Program-made: the position numbers and the translations under genes | Part shown: positions 47,603 to 56,761 of the stretch, one piece after another | Layout of the letters: the number at the start of each line of letters is the position of its first letter | How positions within the stretch are numbered: the stretch's first letter is position 1 | The notes under the pieces: model-generated | Databases searched by the model: none | What the model was told of the DNA's origin: nothing | The model's input: the letters and a program-made list of their open reading frames with translations, nothing else | Origin: Methanobrevibacter sp. | GTDB lineage: Archaea > Methanobacteriota > Methanobacteria > Methanobacteriales > Methanobacteriaceae | Length of the DNA: 64,000 nt | Direction: 5' to 3' | Assembly: GCA_022775905.1 (NCBI GenBank) | Contig: JALFJX010000009.1 | Location: forward strand, 236,387 to 300,386

Positions 47603-48001
47603 ATGAAACTTGACAAAAAAATTTTAGAAGAAAAAATCAGAGAATACAGAATTTTTAAAAGTTGCTCTGAATCAACATTAATGGGACTTTGCGAATGTGC
47701 AGAATATCCAATGAGTAAAGCAGAAATGTGCAAAATCACTTGTGGGTTTGCAGGTGGAATTGGTGGAACATTTGATGAAGGAACATGTGGTGCTGTTACC
47801 GGTGCAGTAATCGCAAATGGATTAGTCTTAGATGATCCATCCAAAATCAAAGCTAATGCAAAAGAAATTTTCAATACTTTCAAAGAAGAATATGGTACTG
47901 TATGCTGCGGTGCGATAACAAATAACGGTGATGACAAATCCCCATGTGTCGATTGCTGCGTATTTATTGCAAATAAAGTTGCAGATTTATGGGATGAATA
48001 A
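47603..48001 (+). CDS. C-GCAxxG-C-C family redox protein
   Basis: 132 residues with many cysteines: CSESTLMGLCECA, MCKITCGFAGGIGGTFDEGTCGAVTGA, VCCGAI, and CVDCCVF. This matches the C_GCAxxG_C_C family, thought to bind metal or act in redox chemistry; its biochemical role is not settled. Start at ATG 47603 (after TTGGGAG); the upstream open frame from 47507 is non-coding. Divergent from cfbD. Confidence 0.85.
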   Translation: MKLDKKILEEKIREYRIFKSCSESTLMGLCECAEYPMSKAEMCKITCGFAGGIGGTFDEGTCGAVTGAVIANGLVLDDPSKIKANAKEIFNTFKEEYGTVCCGAITNNGDDKSPCVDCCVFIANKVADLWDE

Positions 48002-48067
48002 TTCCATTAAATTCATACAACCATTAAAAGTAGATAGATTAAATCAAATATTGTAATTAAGGGATTG

Positions 48068-48092
48068 GGATAAAAATTAAAGTTTTTTATCC
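48068..48092 (+). terminator. Hairpin, possible terminator
   Basis: GGATAAAAA at 48068-48076 pairs with TTTTTATCC at 48084-48092 with a 7-base loop, 67 bases after the C-GCAxxG gene stop. It could end that transcript, or act as a site ahead of the RNase HI gene. Confidence 0.4.
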
Positions 48093-48166
48093 TTAATAGT
48101 CAGATTGCTGAATAAAATCCTCAGTAAGATTAAATTTACCAATGAACTATATAAAGAAGGATTATA

Positions 48167-48712
48167 ATGAGCAAATATTCATATTATACTGATGGCGCAG
48201 CAACAATGATAAATAAAAAAGGAAAATACCTCAGAGAAGCAGGTGGCTGGGCTTTTATTTTACTTAAAGATGGAGAAAAATATTCAAATGCATCAGGCGA
48301 TTGTCCCACAACAACGAATAATGAAAATGGAACTTTATGCAATTTATGCTTCAATGAAAGATTTTTCCAGATTTTGCAGACCTGGCGATGAAATAGAAAT
48401 CCATTCCGATTCCGGTTACTGCATTAACATATTTACCCAATGGGTCAAAGGTTGGAAGAGAAAAGGGTGGAAAAAAGGAGACGGCAAACCTATTCAAAAT
48501 CTCGAAATTATCAAAGCAATATGGAATTTAATGAGAGATATTGAAAAAGAATGCAATTTGAGATTTGTAAAAGTTTTAAAGGACATTCCAATAACAGACT
48601 AAACAATGAAGTAGATCGCTTAGCAGTTAATGCTAAAAACACTGCAAGAAAAACCGGAAAAACAATTGGATTTGATGGAGAAGCATCATTACTTGGAACC
48701 AAACAGATGTAA
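48167..48712 (+). pseudogene. rnhA: Ribonuclease HI, disrupted by two frameshifts
   Basis: RNase HI removes RNA from RNA-DNA hybrids. The protein is spread over frames: YYTDGAA...GGWAF in frame 1 up to about 48325; ELYAIYASMKDF and EIHSDSGYCINIF in the +1 frame; then GHSNNRLNNEVDRLAVNAKN back in frame 1 from about 48580 to the stop at 48710-48712. The changes lie at an A-run (48325-48328, one extra A) and near a T-run (48574-48577). All four catalytic acidic residues survive, so it is either recently inactivated or shows sequencing error. Confidence 0.85.
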
Positions 48713-48756
48713 ACTACGAATAATGGTTACAATAATAATCTTTAATTTTTTATTTT

Positions 48757-49772
48757 TTAATTAGTTAAAATATAAACTCCATACAAAATAACCAATAAAA
48801 GAACATTGAGAACTGTAAATACAACCAAGTATTTTGTTTTGAATTCTTCACACTCATCAACAAGGAGTTTATATGAAATAAGATTAGCCATTGAAGCTAT
48901 TAAAGTTCCAAATCCACCAATATTAATTCCTATTATAATAGATTCGAAATTGTTACTAAAACCACTTAACAACATCGCAGCTGGAACATTAGACATTATT
49001 TGAGATGCAATAATACCACAAACAACCTCATTACCAACAATCCACTTTTTAAAAATAAATGTGAAAAATGAAATATGTTCCAAATTACCAATCAGAATAA
49101 AAAGTGCAATAAAAGTCAATAACAAATAATAATCTACTCCTAAAAATACCCTTTTAAAGAAATCATCTGTGTTAACTTCTACTTTTTTTACATCAGGCAA
49201 AGTAATAGTCTTTTTTGATACAAAAAATACCAAAATAATTAAAAATACAACTGAAACAATAACATATGGCAATAACAATGAGAAAAATGATTCAAATGGA
49301 ATTTTTGATACAGCATACATCACAATATTATGAGGAGCACCAATTGGAAGCACCATACATCCAATGTTAGCAGCAATAGTCTGCAATGAAACTGTTAAAA
49401 TTATTAAATCAATTCTATTAACTTTTTTAAAGCTAAAATTGCAAATGGTACAAAAATAATCAAAGAAACATCATTTGTAATAAATATTGCACTGAAAAAA
49501 CAGGTAAACACCAAAAACAGTACAAGTGAACGTGAGTTCCCAACTTTAATTAGCAATTTACGAACCAGAATCTCAAAAACAGACAAATTCTTAAGAATTT
49601 CTACAAATATCATTATTACAAAAAGCAGCGAAAGAGTATCCCAATTGATATAACTAAGATAGTTTATACTTGGTTTAACAAAAAAACAAGAAAGAATAGC
49701 TAAAATTAAAGATATTGAAAATACACTTTCCTTTTTAAAAAAATTAAATGTTTTATCCATAAAATTAGCCAT
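48757..49772 (-). pseudogene. Ion/anion permease (ArsB/NhaD-like), one frameshift
   Basis: Membrane transporter of the ion-transporter (ArsB/NhaD/DASS) type, about ten helices. The first part runs from ATG 49772 (FFKKESVFSISLILAIL ... FITNDVSLIIFVPFAI) and hits a stop at 49404. The second part continues in another frame with KKVNRIDLIILTVSLQTIAANIG and IGAPHNIVMY to the stop at 48757. One missing A in the run read as AAAAAA (plus-strand T-run 49423-49428) explains the break. The rest looks intact, so it is a recent loss or a sequencing error. Confidence 0.82.
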
Positions 49773-49784
49773 AATATAACCTAA

Positions 49785-50099
49785 CTAATCGGCATCTTCA
49801 TCAAGGGTTTCCAAAAGAAAACTTACCGGTCTGAATCCATCATTGCATGAAATCATTGCAGATTTTTTATTTTTCATCCAACCATCATAAAAGTCACTTG
49901 CACCATTAGCTAAAGCCAAAACGAAAGGGGAAAGACTTTCCCAAGCACTATCGCAGAAGTCATCAGGTATTTTCCAACCATTCGCAATGAAAACCTGACC
50001 TTCTTCAACAACACATTCATGTTCTAGCGGATTTTCATATTTTTCAATTAAATCATCATGTCTGACTTTTCTCATGACTGTAATTTTTACTTTTTTCAT
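49785..50099 (-). CDS. TIGR04076 family protein
   Basis: 104 residues starting KKVKITVMRKVRHDDLIEKY. Two cysteines are typical of the family (EHECVVEEGQ and ISCNDGFRPVSF), which suggests metal binding or redox. The family is widespread in anaerobes with unknown function. Its ATG overlaps the stop codon of the SAP-domain gene (ATGA), so the two are probably translated together. It ends 12 bases before the disrupted permease. Confidence 0.8.
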   Translation of the reverse strand: MKKVKITVMRKVRHDDLIEKYENPLEHECVVEEGQVFIANGWKIPDDFCDSAWESLSPFVLALANGASDFYDGWMKNKKSAMISCNDGFRPVSFLLETLDEDAD

Positions 50100-50653
50100 A
50101 ATATCTCCAAATCAATATCTTCATATCTATTATGTCCTTTAAGACTTTTTTTATATTTCCAGCATTTGATTGCATCATCTAAGGACTTATCATTATTATT
50201 TTCAAAGAAATCTCTTATGTATTGATTGTATTGGAACTGTTTACCAATATCTGTTTTCTCTTTTGAATTTTGAATTTCATAGAATGCTTCAATTGCATCC
50301 CCGTAAGTTTTATTAGGATTTGCCTTTAGCCATTTTTGGAATTTAACTTTAAATTTAAATCCTTTACCTATTTTATTTTCAAAAAATCGCCTTTTATCTT
50401 CACTGCATTTGAAATTTTCACCTAATGGAGAATCCAAACTAATTTCAGATACATTTTCATTTGAAGAATGATTAGTAGATGTTTCCACCAACTTTTCACC
50501 AGTAGACAAATAATGGACAATCCTATTCTCCAATTCTCCTTTACTACCGCTGACTTTAAGACCTTCAGATCTGCAAAAATCTTTCAAATCCTCTTTTAAA
50601 AAATAATACTCTTTAAATTCATCAGGACTTAAATTTTTAGTTAATTTAACCAT
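50096..50653 (-). CDS. SAP-domain protein with DUF6434-like region
   Basis: 185 residues. An N-terminal SAP-like helical motif at about residues 18-50 (LKDFCRSEGLKVSGSKGELENRIVHYL) that could bind DNA, an unstructured Ser/Asn-rich stretch, then a C-terminal region (KFKVKFQKWLKANPNKTYGDAIEAFYEI ... FQYNQYIRDFFENN) like DUF6434. Function unknown. No clear Shine-Dalgarno before ATG 50653. Coupled to the TIGR04076 gene. Confidence 0.75.
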   Translation of the reverse strand: MVKLTKNLSPDEFKEYYFLKEDLKDFCRSEGLKVSGSKGELENRIVHYLSTGEKLVETSTNHSSNENVSEISLDSPLGENFKCSEDKRRFFENKIGKGFKFKVKFQKWLKANPNKTYGDAIEAFYEIQNSKEKTDIGKQFQYNQYIRDFFENNNDKSLDDAIKCWKYKKSLKGHNRYEDIDLEIL

Positions 50654-50684
50654 AAAAATCTATAAATAAAAAAAGAAGAGGGGA

Positions 50685-51875
50685 TTATCCTCTTGTTACA
50701 ATACTGATAATGTCTCCATCTTTTAATTCGTAGTCACTAGCTACACGCATGTTTTTTCTCGCATCAACAGCATGCATGAACTTATCACCAATATCTGTGT
50801 GTACGATGTATGCCAATTCACGAGGAGTTGCACCATTTGGAACTAAGAAACCATCAGGCAATACATTGCCTTTTTGGTCTGTGTATTTGTGTTCATCTTG
50901 AACCGGATATACAACAATCCTATTTAATAATTCAAAAATACCATAGTTTAATGCATCCTGAACTCCAGTACTTCCATATTTGTCCAAAATATTAGTTTGG
51001 ATGTATTCAAGTGCTTTTAATTGATTTGCATTTAACTTTTCAGATTCTAAAATATCAAAATGATCATCACCTGAAACATATGAAATCAAACCTGCTTCTG
51101 CTGCCCTTACAAGTGCAATTTCAGATTCTGCTGAAGTTGGAATTACATATGGATATTTTTCTTTGATTCTTTCAATATTTGCTGCAGAAGTTGGAAGGTC
51201 TGCCTTATTTGCAATAACCATCATCGGTTTAGCGATTTTTAAGATATTTCTTGTGAGTTCAATTAAATCTTCTTCTTCCCATTTGTTGTAATCTGGTTCA
51301 ATATTTCTTTTAGCTTCAATAATATCCTCAATAGTTATTCCAGTACCAGATAATTGGTCAAATAATACTTTTGAAATATCTAAATGTTCAGCACCAACTT
51401 TTCTTATAAGCCTTACCCAATTTCTTGACAATATTCCATACATCCACATTACAATTTCTTCTTCCAAAAATTGGATGTCTTCTAATGGGTCATGAGTTCC
51501 AGGGTCAACTGGATTTCCTTCAATATCAGTTGAACCTGAAGCGTCAATAACATGAATAAAAACTTTAGCTTGCATTAAATCATCTAAAAACTTGTTACCT
51601 AATCCTTTTCCTTCGTGTGCTCCTGGAACAAGTCCTGCAACATCAATTAATTCAATCGGAAGTAATCTTTTTCCATCAATACAGATTGAATTGTGAGGAT
51701 TACAAGTAACTTCTAACTCTTTACATGGACAATCCTTAATTACATGTGCAACAGCTTTATTCGCATCGATTGTTGTGAATGGATAATTAGCCATTTCCAC
51801 AGCAGATGCTGTTGCTGAATTGAAAAAAGAGGATTTTCCTACATTTGGTTTTCCACAAACTGCAATTTGAAGCAT
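50685..51875 (-). CDS. YchF-family nucleotide-binding protein (Obg-like ATPase)
   Basis: 396 residues. P-loop [12 protein letters not shown], switch region [23 protein letters not shown] in place of the canonical NKxD, a coiled-coil insert and a C-terminal TGS domain ([19 protein letters not shown] ... [10 protein letters not shown]). Archaeal YchF/OLA1-like proteins bind nucleotides and associate with ribosomes. Start set at ATG 51875, five bases after GTGA; GTG 51884 lies in that site. Confidence 0.94.
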   Translation of the reverse strand: MLQIAVCGKPNVGKSSFFNSATASAVEMANYPFTTIDANKAVAHVIKDCPCKELEVTCNPHNSICIDGKRLLPIELIDVAGLVPGAHEGKGLGNKFLDDLMQAKVFIHVIDASGSTDIEGNPVDPGTHDPLEDIQFLEEEIVMWMYGILSRNWVRLIRKVGAEHLDISKVLFDQLSGTGITIEDIIEAKRNIEPDYNKWEEEDLIELTRNILKIAKPMMVIANKADLPTSAANIERIKEKYPYVIPTSAESEIALVRAAEAGLISYVSGDDHFDILESEKLNANQLKALEYIQTNILDKYGSTGVQDALNYGIFELLNRIVVYPVQDEHKYTDQKGNVLPDGFLVPNGATPRELAYIVHTDIGDKFMHAVDARKNMRVASDYELKDGDIISIVTRG

Positions 51876-51901
51876 AATAATCACTTAATAATCTATAACA
51901 C

Positions 51902-52050
51902 CATAATGTATGTTATTGAAATTATAAATAGTTTCATAATGTATGTTATTGAAATTATAAATAGTTTCATAATGTATGTTATCGAAATTATAAATAGTTT
52001 CATAATGAATATTATTGAAATTATAAATAGTTTCATAATGAATATTATTA
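51902..52050. repeat. 33-bp direct tandem repeat, 4 full copies plus a partial
   Basis: Copies start at 51902, 51935, 51968 and 52001, and a 17-base partial starts at 52034. Each begins CATAATG and holds ATTATAAATAG, which looks like an archaeal TATA element. There are no spacers. It fills the space between two divergent genes, YchF (minus) and the metallophosphoesterase (plus). The 33-base unit keeps frame on both strands, which makes spurious open frames. Confidence 0.95.
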
Positions 52051-52054
52051 TTTA

Positions 52055-52924
52055 ATGAACAATGATGATATTGACCGCCCATCAGCAATGAAAATCCGTC
52101 AAGGAATTCAAGATGCAATGACATATTCACTTCCGGACAAGAAGTTTGAACCAAGTGAAATAGATTTAGTTGAAATAAACATTCAATTAGACAATCTTGG
52201 GTGGAATTTTCATAATTTTAGGATTTTAAACCTAACAGACATACATTTGGGCCAATGGATCAATCCGAAATATTTGGATGAACTCATAGACTATGTCAAT
52301 TTACTAAATGTTGATTTAATTACATTGACCGGTGACTACTTTTCATATGTAACCAAAGGCTATGAAAAATCTCTGCAGAAATCTTTTAAAAAATTAAACT
52401 CAAGATATGGAAAATTTGGAGTTTTGGGAAATCATGACCATTGGATGGATTCTAAAAAAATTAGAAACATCTTTAAAGCATCAAAAGTCATAGATTTAAG
52501 CAATAAAGTTTACACCATTGAAAAGGACGGGGATTTTTTAAATATCTGTGGTGTTGATAGCTGTACCGTTTGTGCAGACAATATAGATGAAGTATTATCA
52601 AAAATGAGAAAGAACACTCCAAGTATATTACTTGCTCATGAACCCGATTTTGCAGAAGAATCATCAAAAACCAACATGTTCGATTTGCAAATTTCAGGTC
52701 ATTCCCATGGAGGGCAATTTATAATTCCAAAAGTAGACACAACACCATTCAGAGGCCCGAATTCCAGAAAATATCCTGTTGGCCTTTATAAAGTTAGAAA
52801 CATGATGCAATATACAAGCAAAGGTCTTGGAACAAATTCATTTAGATTTAGAATAAATTGCAAACCAGAAATTACAATAATTACACTAAAAACAAATAAA
52901 AAGAGAAAGATTGAGATAAAATGA
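52055..52924 (+). CDS. Calcineurin-like metallophosphoesterase
   Basis: 289 residues. All metal motifs are in order: NLTDIHLGQW near residue 62, TLTGDYFS near 92, GNHDHWMD near 127, LLAHEPDF near 193, and SGHSHGGQ near 213. Resembles the YaeI/UshA-like branch that acts on lipid or nucleotide phosphates, but no signal peptide is seen. ATG 52055 follows the 33-bp repeat directly and has no Shine-Dalgarno. Its end overlaps the next gene (ATGA), so the pair is an operon. Confidence 0.88.
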   Translation: MNNDDIDRPSAMKIRQGIQDAMTYSLPDKKFEPSEIDLVEINIQLDNLGWNFHNFRILNLTDIHLGQWINPKYLDELIDYVNLLNVDLITLTGDYFSYVTKGYEKSLQKSFKKLNSRYGKFGVLGNHDHWMDSKKIRNIFKASKVIDLSNKVYTIEKDGDFLNICGVDSCTVCADNIDEVLSKMRKNTPSILLAHEPDFAEESSKTNMFDLQISGHSHGGQFIIPKVDTTPFRGPNSRKYPVGLYKVRNMMQYTSKGLGTNSFRFRINCKPEITIITLKTNKKRKIEIK

Positions 52925-55041
52925 ACAAACATACTTTCCTATCATACTTAAGAACAGCAATAACATTAATACTTCTTATTTTAACCAATGCATTAGTTAT
53001 TATTGGAATGACATATCTATGTGGTGATTTTACAATTGGAAAATGGTATGATGCATTTATCATCGTAATTGCAATGACAATAGTCAATACAATATTATGG
53101 CCAATTTTTCAAAAATTCTTTATGAAATTCATGGTAGTGACATTAGGTATTGGATCATTATTTATCAATGCCATAATTCTTTATATTGCATGTTACTTTA
53201 TCCCTAATGTCAATATTGGATTTTATGCATCCGTTGAAGTTCCTATTGTCATGTCAATTGCAATCACATTTATTGCAAATATAACCCACACAAGCTACTA
53301 TGATAGATACATTAAAACTATCCTGCAATATGTCACTAAACAGAAAAAGGACGGAAAAAAGTATCCTGGAATAATAATGCTTGAAATTGATGGATTATCA
53401 ATAAATATTCTCAAGAAAGCTATTGATAAAGGTATAATGCCCACCGTTGAAAAATGGATTGGCGAAAATACACATACCCTAAAAGAATGGGAAACTGATT
53501 TATCATCACAAACAGGAGCAAGCCAGGCAGGAATATTACATGGAAATAATGAAAATATTGTTGCATACAGATGGGTCGAAAAAGAAAACGACAATCAGAT
53601 TATTGTTTCTGGAAAATTAAGCCATGCTCCATTAATAGAAAAAAGAATAAGTGACGGAAAAGGATTATTGGTTGATGGAATAAGTGTTAGCAATATGTTT
53701 TCAGGAGATGGCAAAAATGCTCCACTAACATCATCCAGATTAGGAAATATAAGTCGTATTAACAATAAGACCCTGCATACAATTTTCTTAAATTCATACA
53801 ACTTCCAAAGAATATTCGTGTTATTCCTATGGGACATATTAATGGAACTGAAATCACAGCTCATGCATTTCATAAAGAACATACAGCCCCGTCTTAGAAG
53901 AACCATTGTTTATGCTGCAGTAAGAGCAGGAGCAAATGTAGTATTAAGAGAAGTTACAACCCAGATATTGGCTGCAGAAATCTTAAATGGAGAAATTGAC
54001 ACTGCATATGCAACATTTATGGGTTATGATGAAATAGCACATCATTCAGGAACACAAGATGAAGATGTATGGCCAACACTAAATAAAATTGATTTGCAAT
54101 TCCAGAGACTGGTTTCAACAATAAATATGAGTGAAAGAGATTACTATCTTGTCATCTTATCAGACCATGGACAAAGTAATGGTGCAACTTTTAAACAAAG
54201 ATATGGAATTACACTTGGAAATTATGTTAGAAGACTACTTCCAGATGATTTGACATTTTACAGTGAAGAGTATAATATTGACCACTTCAGAGATGCAATA
54301 TTACCAGAAAATAGGCAATTAAAAAACATTAAAGAAAGAGTTGGAACTTTCCGTGAGGACATTCTTGATGATAACTCATACATCCAAAGCATTAGAGATG
54401 AAATTGAAAATAGGAAACCTGAAATTATTTTTGAAAACGAAAAATATCAGAATATAAGACAAAAATATTCAGATAGCCTGGATTATATCAGAAGGCATGA
54501 AATTACAGAACAAAGTACAAAAAAAGCTAAAGATTCAGAATTAATTGTTTTAGGATCTGGAAATCTTGGATTAATCTATTTAACCGAATGGAAACAACGC
54601 TTAACATATGAAGAACTTGTAATGTTATTCCCAGAATTAATACCTGGACTTGTAAAACATCCTGGAATTGGATTTATACTAGTCAATTCAATTACAAATG
54701 GTGGAATGGTCATTGGTGAAAATGGAATATATTACTTAGAAACCGATGTTGTGACCGGAGAAAATCCATTATCCAATTACGGTAAAAATGCTGTAAAACA
54801 TTTGAAAAGAGAAAATTCATTCAAAAATATGCCTGACATAATGGTTAACAGTTTTTATGATAAAAAAAGTGATGAAGTATGTGCATTTGAAGAATTAATT
54901 GGAAGTCATGGAGGCCTTGGAGGAGACCAAACAAAACCATTTATATTATATCCTTCACAATGGGAAGATCCCGGAGAATTAATAGGAGCTTCCTCAATTT
55001 ATAAATTTTTAAAAAAAGAAATAGATGAATTAAAATCCTGA
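52921..55041 (+). CDS. Membrane protein: holin-4-like N terminus fused to phosphodiesterase
   Basis: 706 residues. Four membrane helices in residues ~10-125 are like the phage_holin_4_2 family. From about residue 145 there is an alkaline-phosphatase-superfamily phosphodiesterase domain: IIMLEIDGLS, the nucleophile region SSQTGASQAGIL, FMGYDEIAHHSG, LSDHGQSNG, and GSHGGLGGDQT near the C terminus. Known bacterial proteins combine the same parts. Likely acts on envelope phosphodiesters; substrate unknown. Coupled to the metallophosphoesterase gene by an ATGA overlap. Confidence 0.85.
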   Translation: MNKHTFLSYLRTAITLILLILTNALVIIGMTYLCGDFTIGKWYDAFIIVIAMTIVNTILWPIFQKFFMKFMVVTLGIGSLFINAIILYIACYFIPNVNIGFYASVEVPIVMSIAITFIANITHTSYYDRYIKTILQYVTKQKKDGKKYPGIIMLEIDGLSINILKKAIDKGIMPTVEKWIGENTHTLKEWETDLSSQTGASQAGILHGNNENIVAYRWVEKENDNQIIVSGKLSHAPLIEKRISDGKGLLVDGISVSNMFSGDGKNAPLTSSRLGNISRINNKTLHTIFLNSYNFQRIFVLFLWDILMELKSQLMHFIKNIQPRLRRTIVYAAVRAGANVVLREVTTQILAAEILNGEIDTAYATFMGYDEIAHHSGTQDEDVWPTLNKIDLQFQRLVSTINMSERDYYLVILSDHGQSNGATFKQRYGITLGNYVRRLLPDDLTFYSEEYNIDHFRDAILPENRQLKNIKERVGTFREDILDDNSYIQSIRDEIENRKPEIIFENEKYQNIRQKYSDSLDYIRRHEITEQSTKKAKDSELIVLGSGNLGLIYLTEWKQRLTYEELVMLFPELIPGLVKHPGIGFILVNSITNGGMVIGENGIYYLETDVVTGENPLSNYGKNAVKHLKRENSFKNMPDIMVNSFYDKKSDEVCAFEELIGSHGGLGGDQTKPFILYPSQWEDPGELIGASSIYKFLKKEIDELKS

Positions 55042-55881
55042 AAGACAATAATCAAACACTTCAGAGATTTCTTCATCAAAACTTATTGTTTTACTTTTGT
55101 TTTCTAGAATTGCATCAGGATAGTCTCTATTTAATCTTATTAATTTCATGTTTTGATTATTATATGTCATTTGTTCAAAAGGATATCTAATAATTGTTGG
55201 AGTATTAAATCCGACTCCCAGTTCCAAAAATACTGTGTTTTTATTTTCATCTATTTTAGATAAAAATTTTCTATAGTTATCTGCCATTTCATGCCATTTT
55301 TCATCTTCAATAAAGTATTGATCCTTTCTCAAATTAAGATCCATATTTCCACCGCAAACAGGACAGACCGGAACAAGTTCGGATGGAATTTTACAGTCCT
55401 CAGTTTTTTCTAATACTCCATAGACTAACTTTTCTGTTGAATATAACTTATCATGGCATCCTTTCTCACATTGCATCAATCCGTAATCACCCTGAGTTGC
55501 AAAAATCCTTTCATCCTCAAAGCCATTAATCCAAAATTGATGCTCGACATTTGTTGTTAGGACAAAATAATCCTTATCATTAACAATAGCAAGTAATTTT
55601 TTATATAACTCAGTTTCACCAACTGAAAATCTATTTACATAAACATGACGTGACCAATAAGCCCATTTCTCTTCCTGAGTTTCAAAAGGATAAAATCCAG
55701 CAGAATACATATCATTCATAGCATATTTATCGATGAAATCCTGAAAGTTATCTTCAAATCTTTTTCCAGAATATAAAATCCCAGCAGCTGCTGAAAAACC
55801 CGCCCCTGCACCAATGATGATATAATCAGCATTGTCAATGGCTTTTTTTGCTTCACTTAATCTTTCTTTTAGATTATCCAT
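55030..55881 (-). CDS. Macrodomain-linked sirtuin (SirTM-type)
   Basis: 283 residues. NAD-binding Rossmann motif GAGAGFSAAAGILYSG, then TTNVEHQFW and FATQGDYGLMQC, where Gln stands where classical sirtuins have catalytic His, as in SirTM ADP-ribosyltransferases. Zinc cysteines are CEKGC and CPVC. Also LELGVGFNTPTIIRYPFE. Family members mono-ADP-ribosylate protein targets. Start set at ATG 55881 behind GGTGA, two bases after the macrodomain stop; the longer frame (55938) overlaps that gene. The end overlaps the convergent phosphodiesterase gene by 12 bases. Confidence 0.88.
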   Translation of the reverse strand: MDNLKERLSEAKKAIDNADYIIIGAGAGFSAAAGILYSGKRFEDNFQDFIDKYAMNDMYSAGFYPFETQEEKWAYWSRHVYVNRFSVGETELYKKLLAIVNDKDYFVLTTNVEHQFWINGFEDERIFATQGDYGLMQCEKGCHDKLYSTEKLVYGVLEKTEDCKIPSELVPVCPVCGGNMDLNLRKDQYFIEDEKWHEMADNYRKFLSKIDENKNTVFLELGVGFNTPTIIRYPFEQMTYNNQNMKLIRLNRDYPDAILENKSKTISFDEEISEVFDYCLSGF

Positions 55882-55882
55882 T

Positions 55883-56665
55883 TTATTCACCAAATAATGC
55901 ATTTTTATAAATTGAATAATCCTCATCGGTGAAAACATTAAAAATCATATATTTTAATGAGGTTTCATGTGATTTCAAATATTCTTCAACTGTTTCAATT
56001 GCAATTTCTGATGCCAAATCCTGTGGAAAATTAAATACTCCTGTTGAAATGCAACAGAACGCAATTGATTCAAGTCCATTATAATCTGCAACTTCCAAAC
56101 ATGATCTGTAACAGTTAGCCAACAATTCACATTCATCATTGGAAGGTTTAGACCCCCGAGGAATAGCAGGACCAACAGTATGAATTACATATTTGGAAGG
56201 CAAGTTATAAGCACCAGTGATTTTAGCTTTTCCAACATCTTCATCCCTGTTTTGAATTTTCATTATTGTATTGCATTCATCCCTTAACTGTACACCCGCT
56301 GCTGAGTGAATCACATTATCAATACAGTTATGAAGTGGAACAAAGCATCCAAGCAATTTTGAATTAGCTGCATTTACAATAGCATCCACTTTTAATGTTG
56401 AAATATCACCTTGCCAAAGCATCAATTTACCTTTGACTTCATTAATATCCTCAACAGAAGTCAAATCTTTATTTAATGTTTCAGCTGTTAAAAAATCATC
56501 TTGAACTTTAATAAATTCCTGAGATACTTCATTAGGCATTCTAATATTCATTAATGCACGGAGAAATCTCCTTTTTTCATCATAATTAGTAGGAATGTCA
56601 ATTACTTCATCTCTTTCATCAATCAAGTAATCGATTAAAAAATCTAATTGTTCTTCTCTATCTAT
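55883..56665 (-). CDS. Zinc macrodomain protein-ADP-ribose hydrolase
   Basis: About 260 residues. A helical N terminus is followed by a macrodomain with [39 protein letters not shown] (zinc and substrate loop of Zn-macrodomains), [12 protein letters not shown], and the phosphate loop [12 protein letters not shown]. It removes ADP-ribose from proteins and reverses its partner, the sirtuin just downstream. The Shine-Dalgarno GAGGCGA points to an ATA start at 56665. The first standard start, TTG 56626, would drop 13 residues ([12 protein letters not shown]) typical of the family's N-terminal helix. Confidence 0.87.
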   Translation of the reverse strand: MDREEQLDFLIDYLIDERDEVIDIPTNYDEKRRFLRALMNIRMPNEVSQEFIKVQDDFLTAETLNKDLTSVEDINEVKGKLMLWQGDISTLKVDAIVNAANSKLLGCFVPLHNCIDNVIHSAAGVQLRDECNTIMKIQNRDEDVGKAKITGAYNLPSKYVIHTVGPAIPRGSKPSNDECELLANCYRSCLEVADYNGLESIAFCCISTGVFNFPQDLASEIAIETVEEYLKSHETSLKYMIFNVFTDEDYSIYKNALFGE

Positions 56666-56761
56666 TTTAATCGCCTCAGATAAACATTACCCGTTTATAT
56701 TTAAATGATTTTTGTAACCAAAAAGTAACTATTAATAGTAATTTAATATAAATAAGAAATC

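Noticed and set aside
51902..52050. CRISPR-like direct repeats
   Set aside because: Units are directly adjacent with no spacers and no cas genes are nearby; it is a plain tandem repeat.
51867..52154. Open frames across the 33-bp repeat on both strands, giving repeated MYVIEIINSFI-type peptides
   Set aside because: The repeat length is a multiple of three, so open frames arise by chance. There is no ribosome-binding site and the frames overlap real genes.
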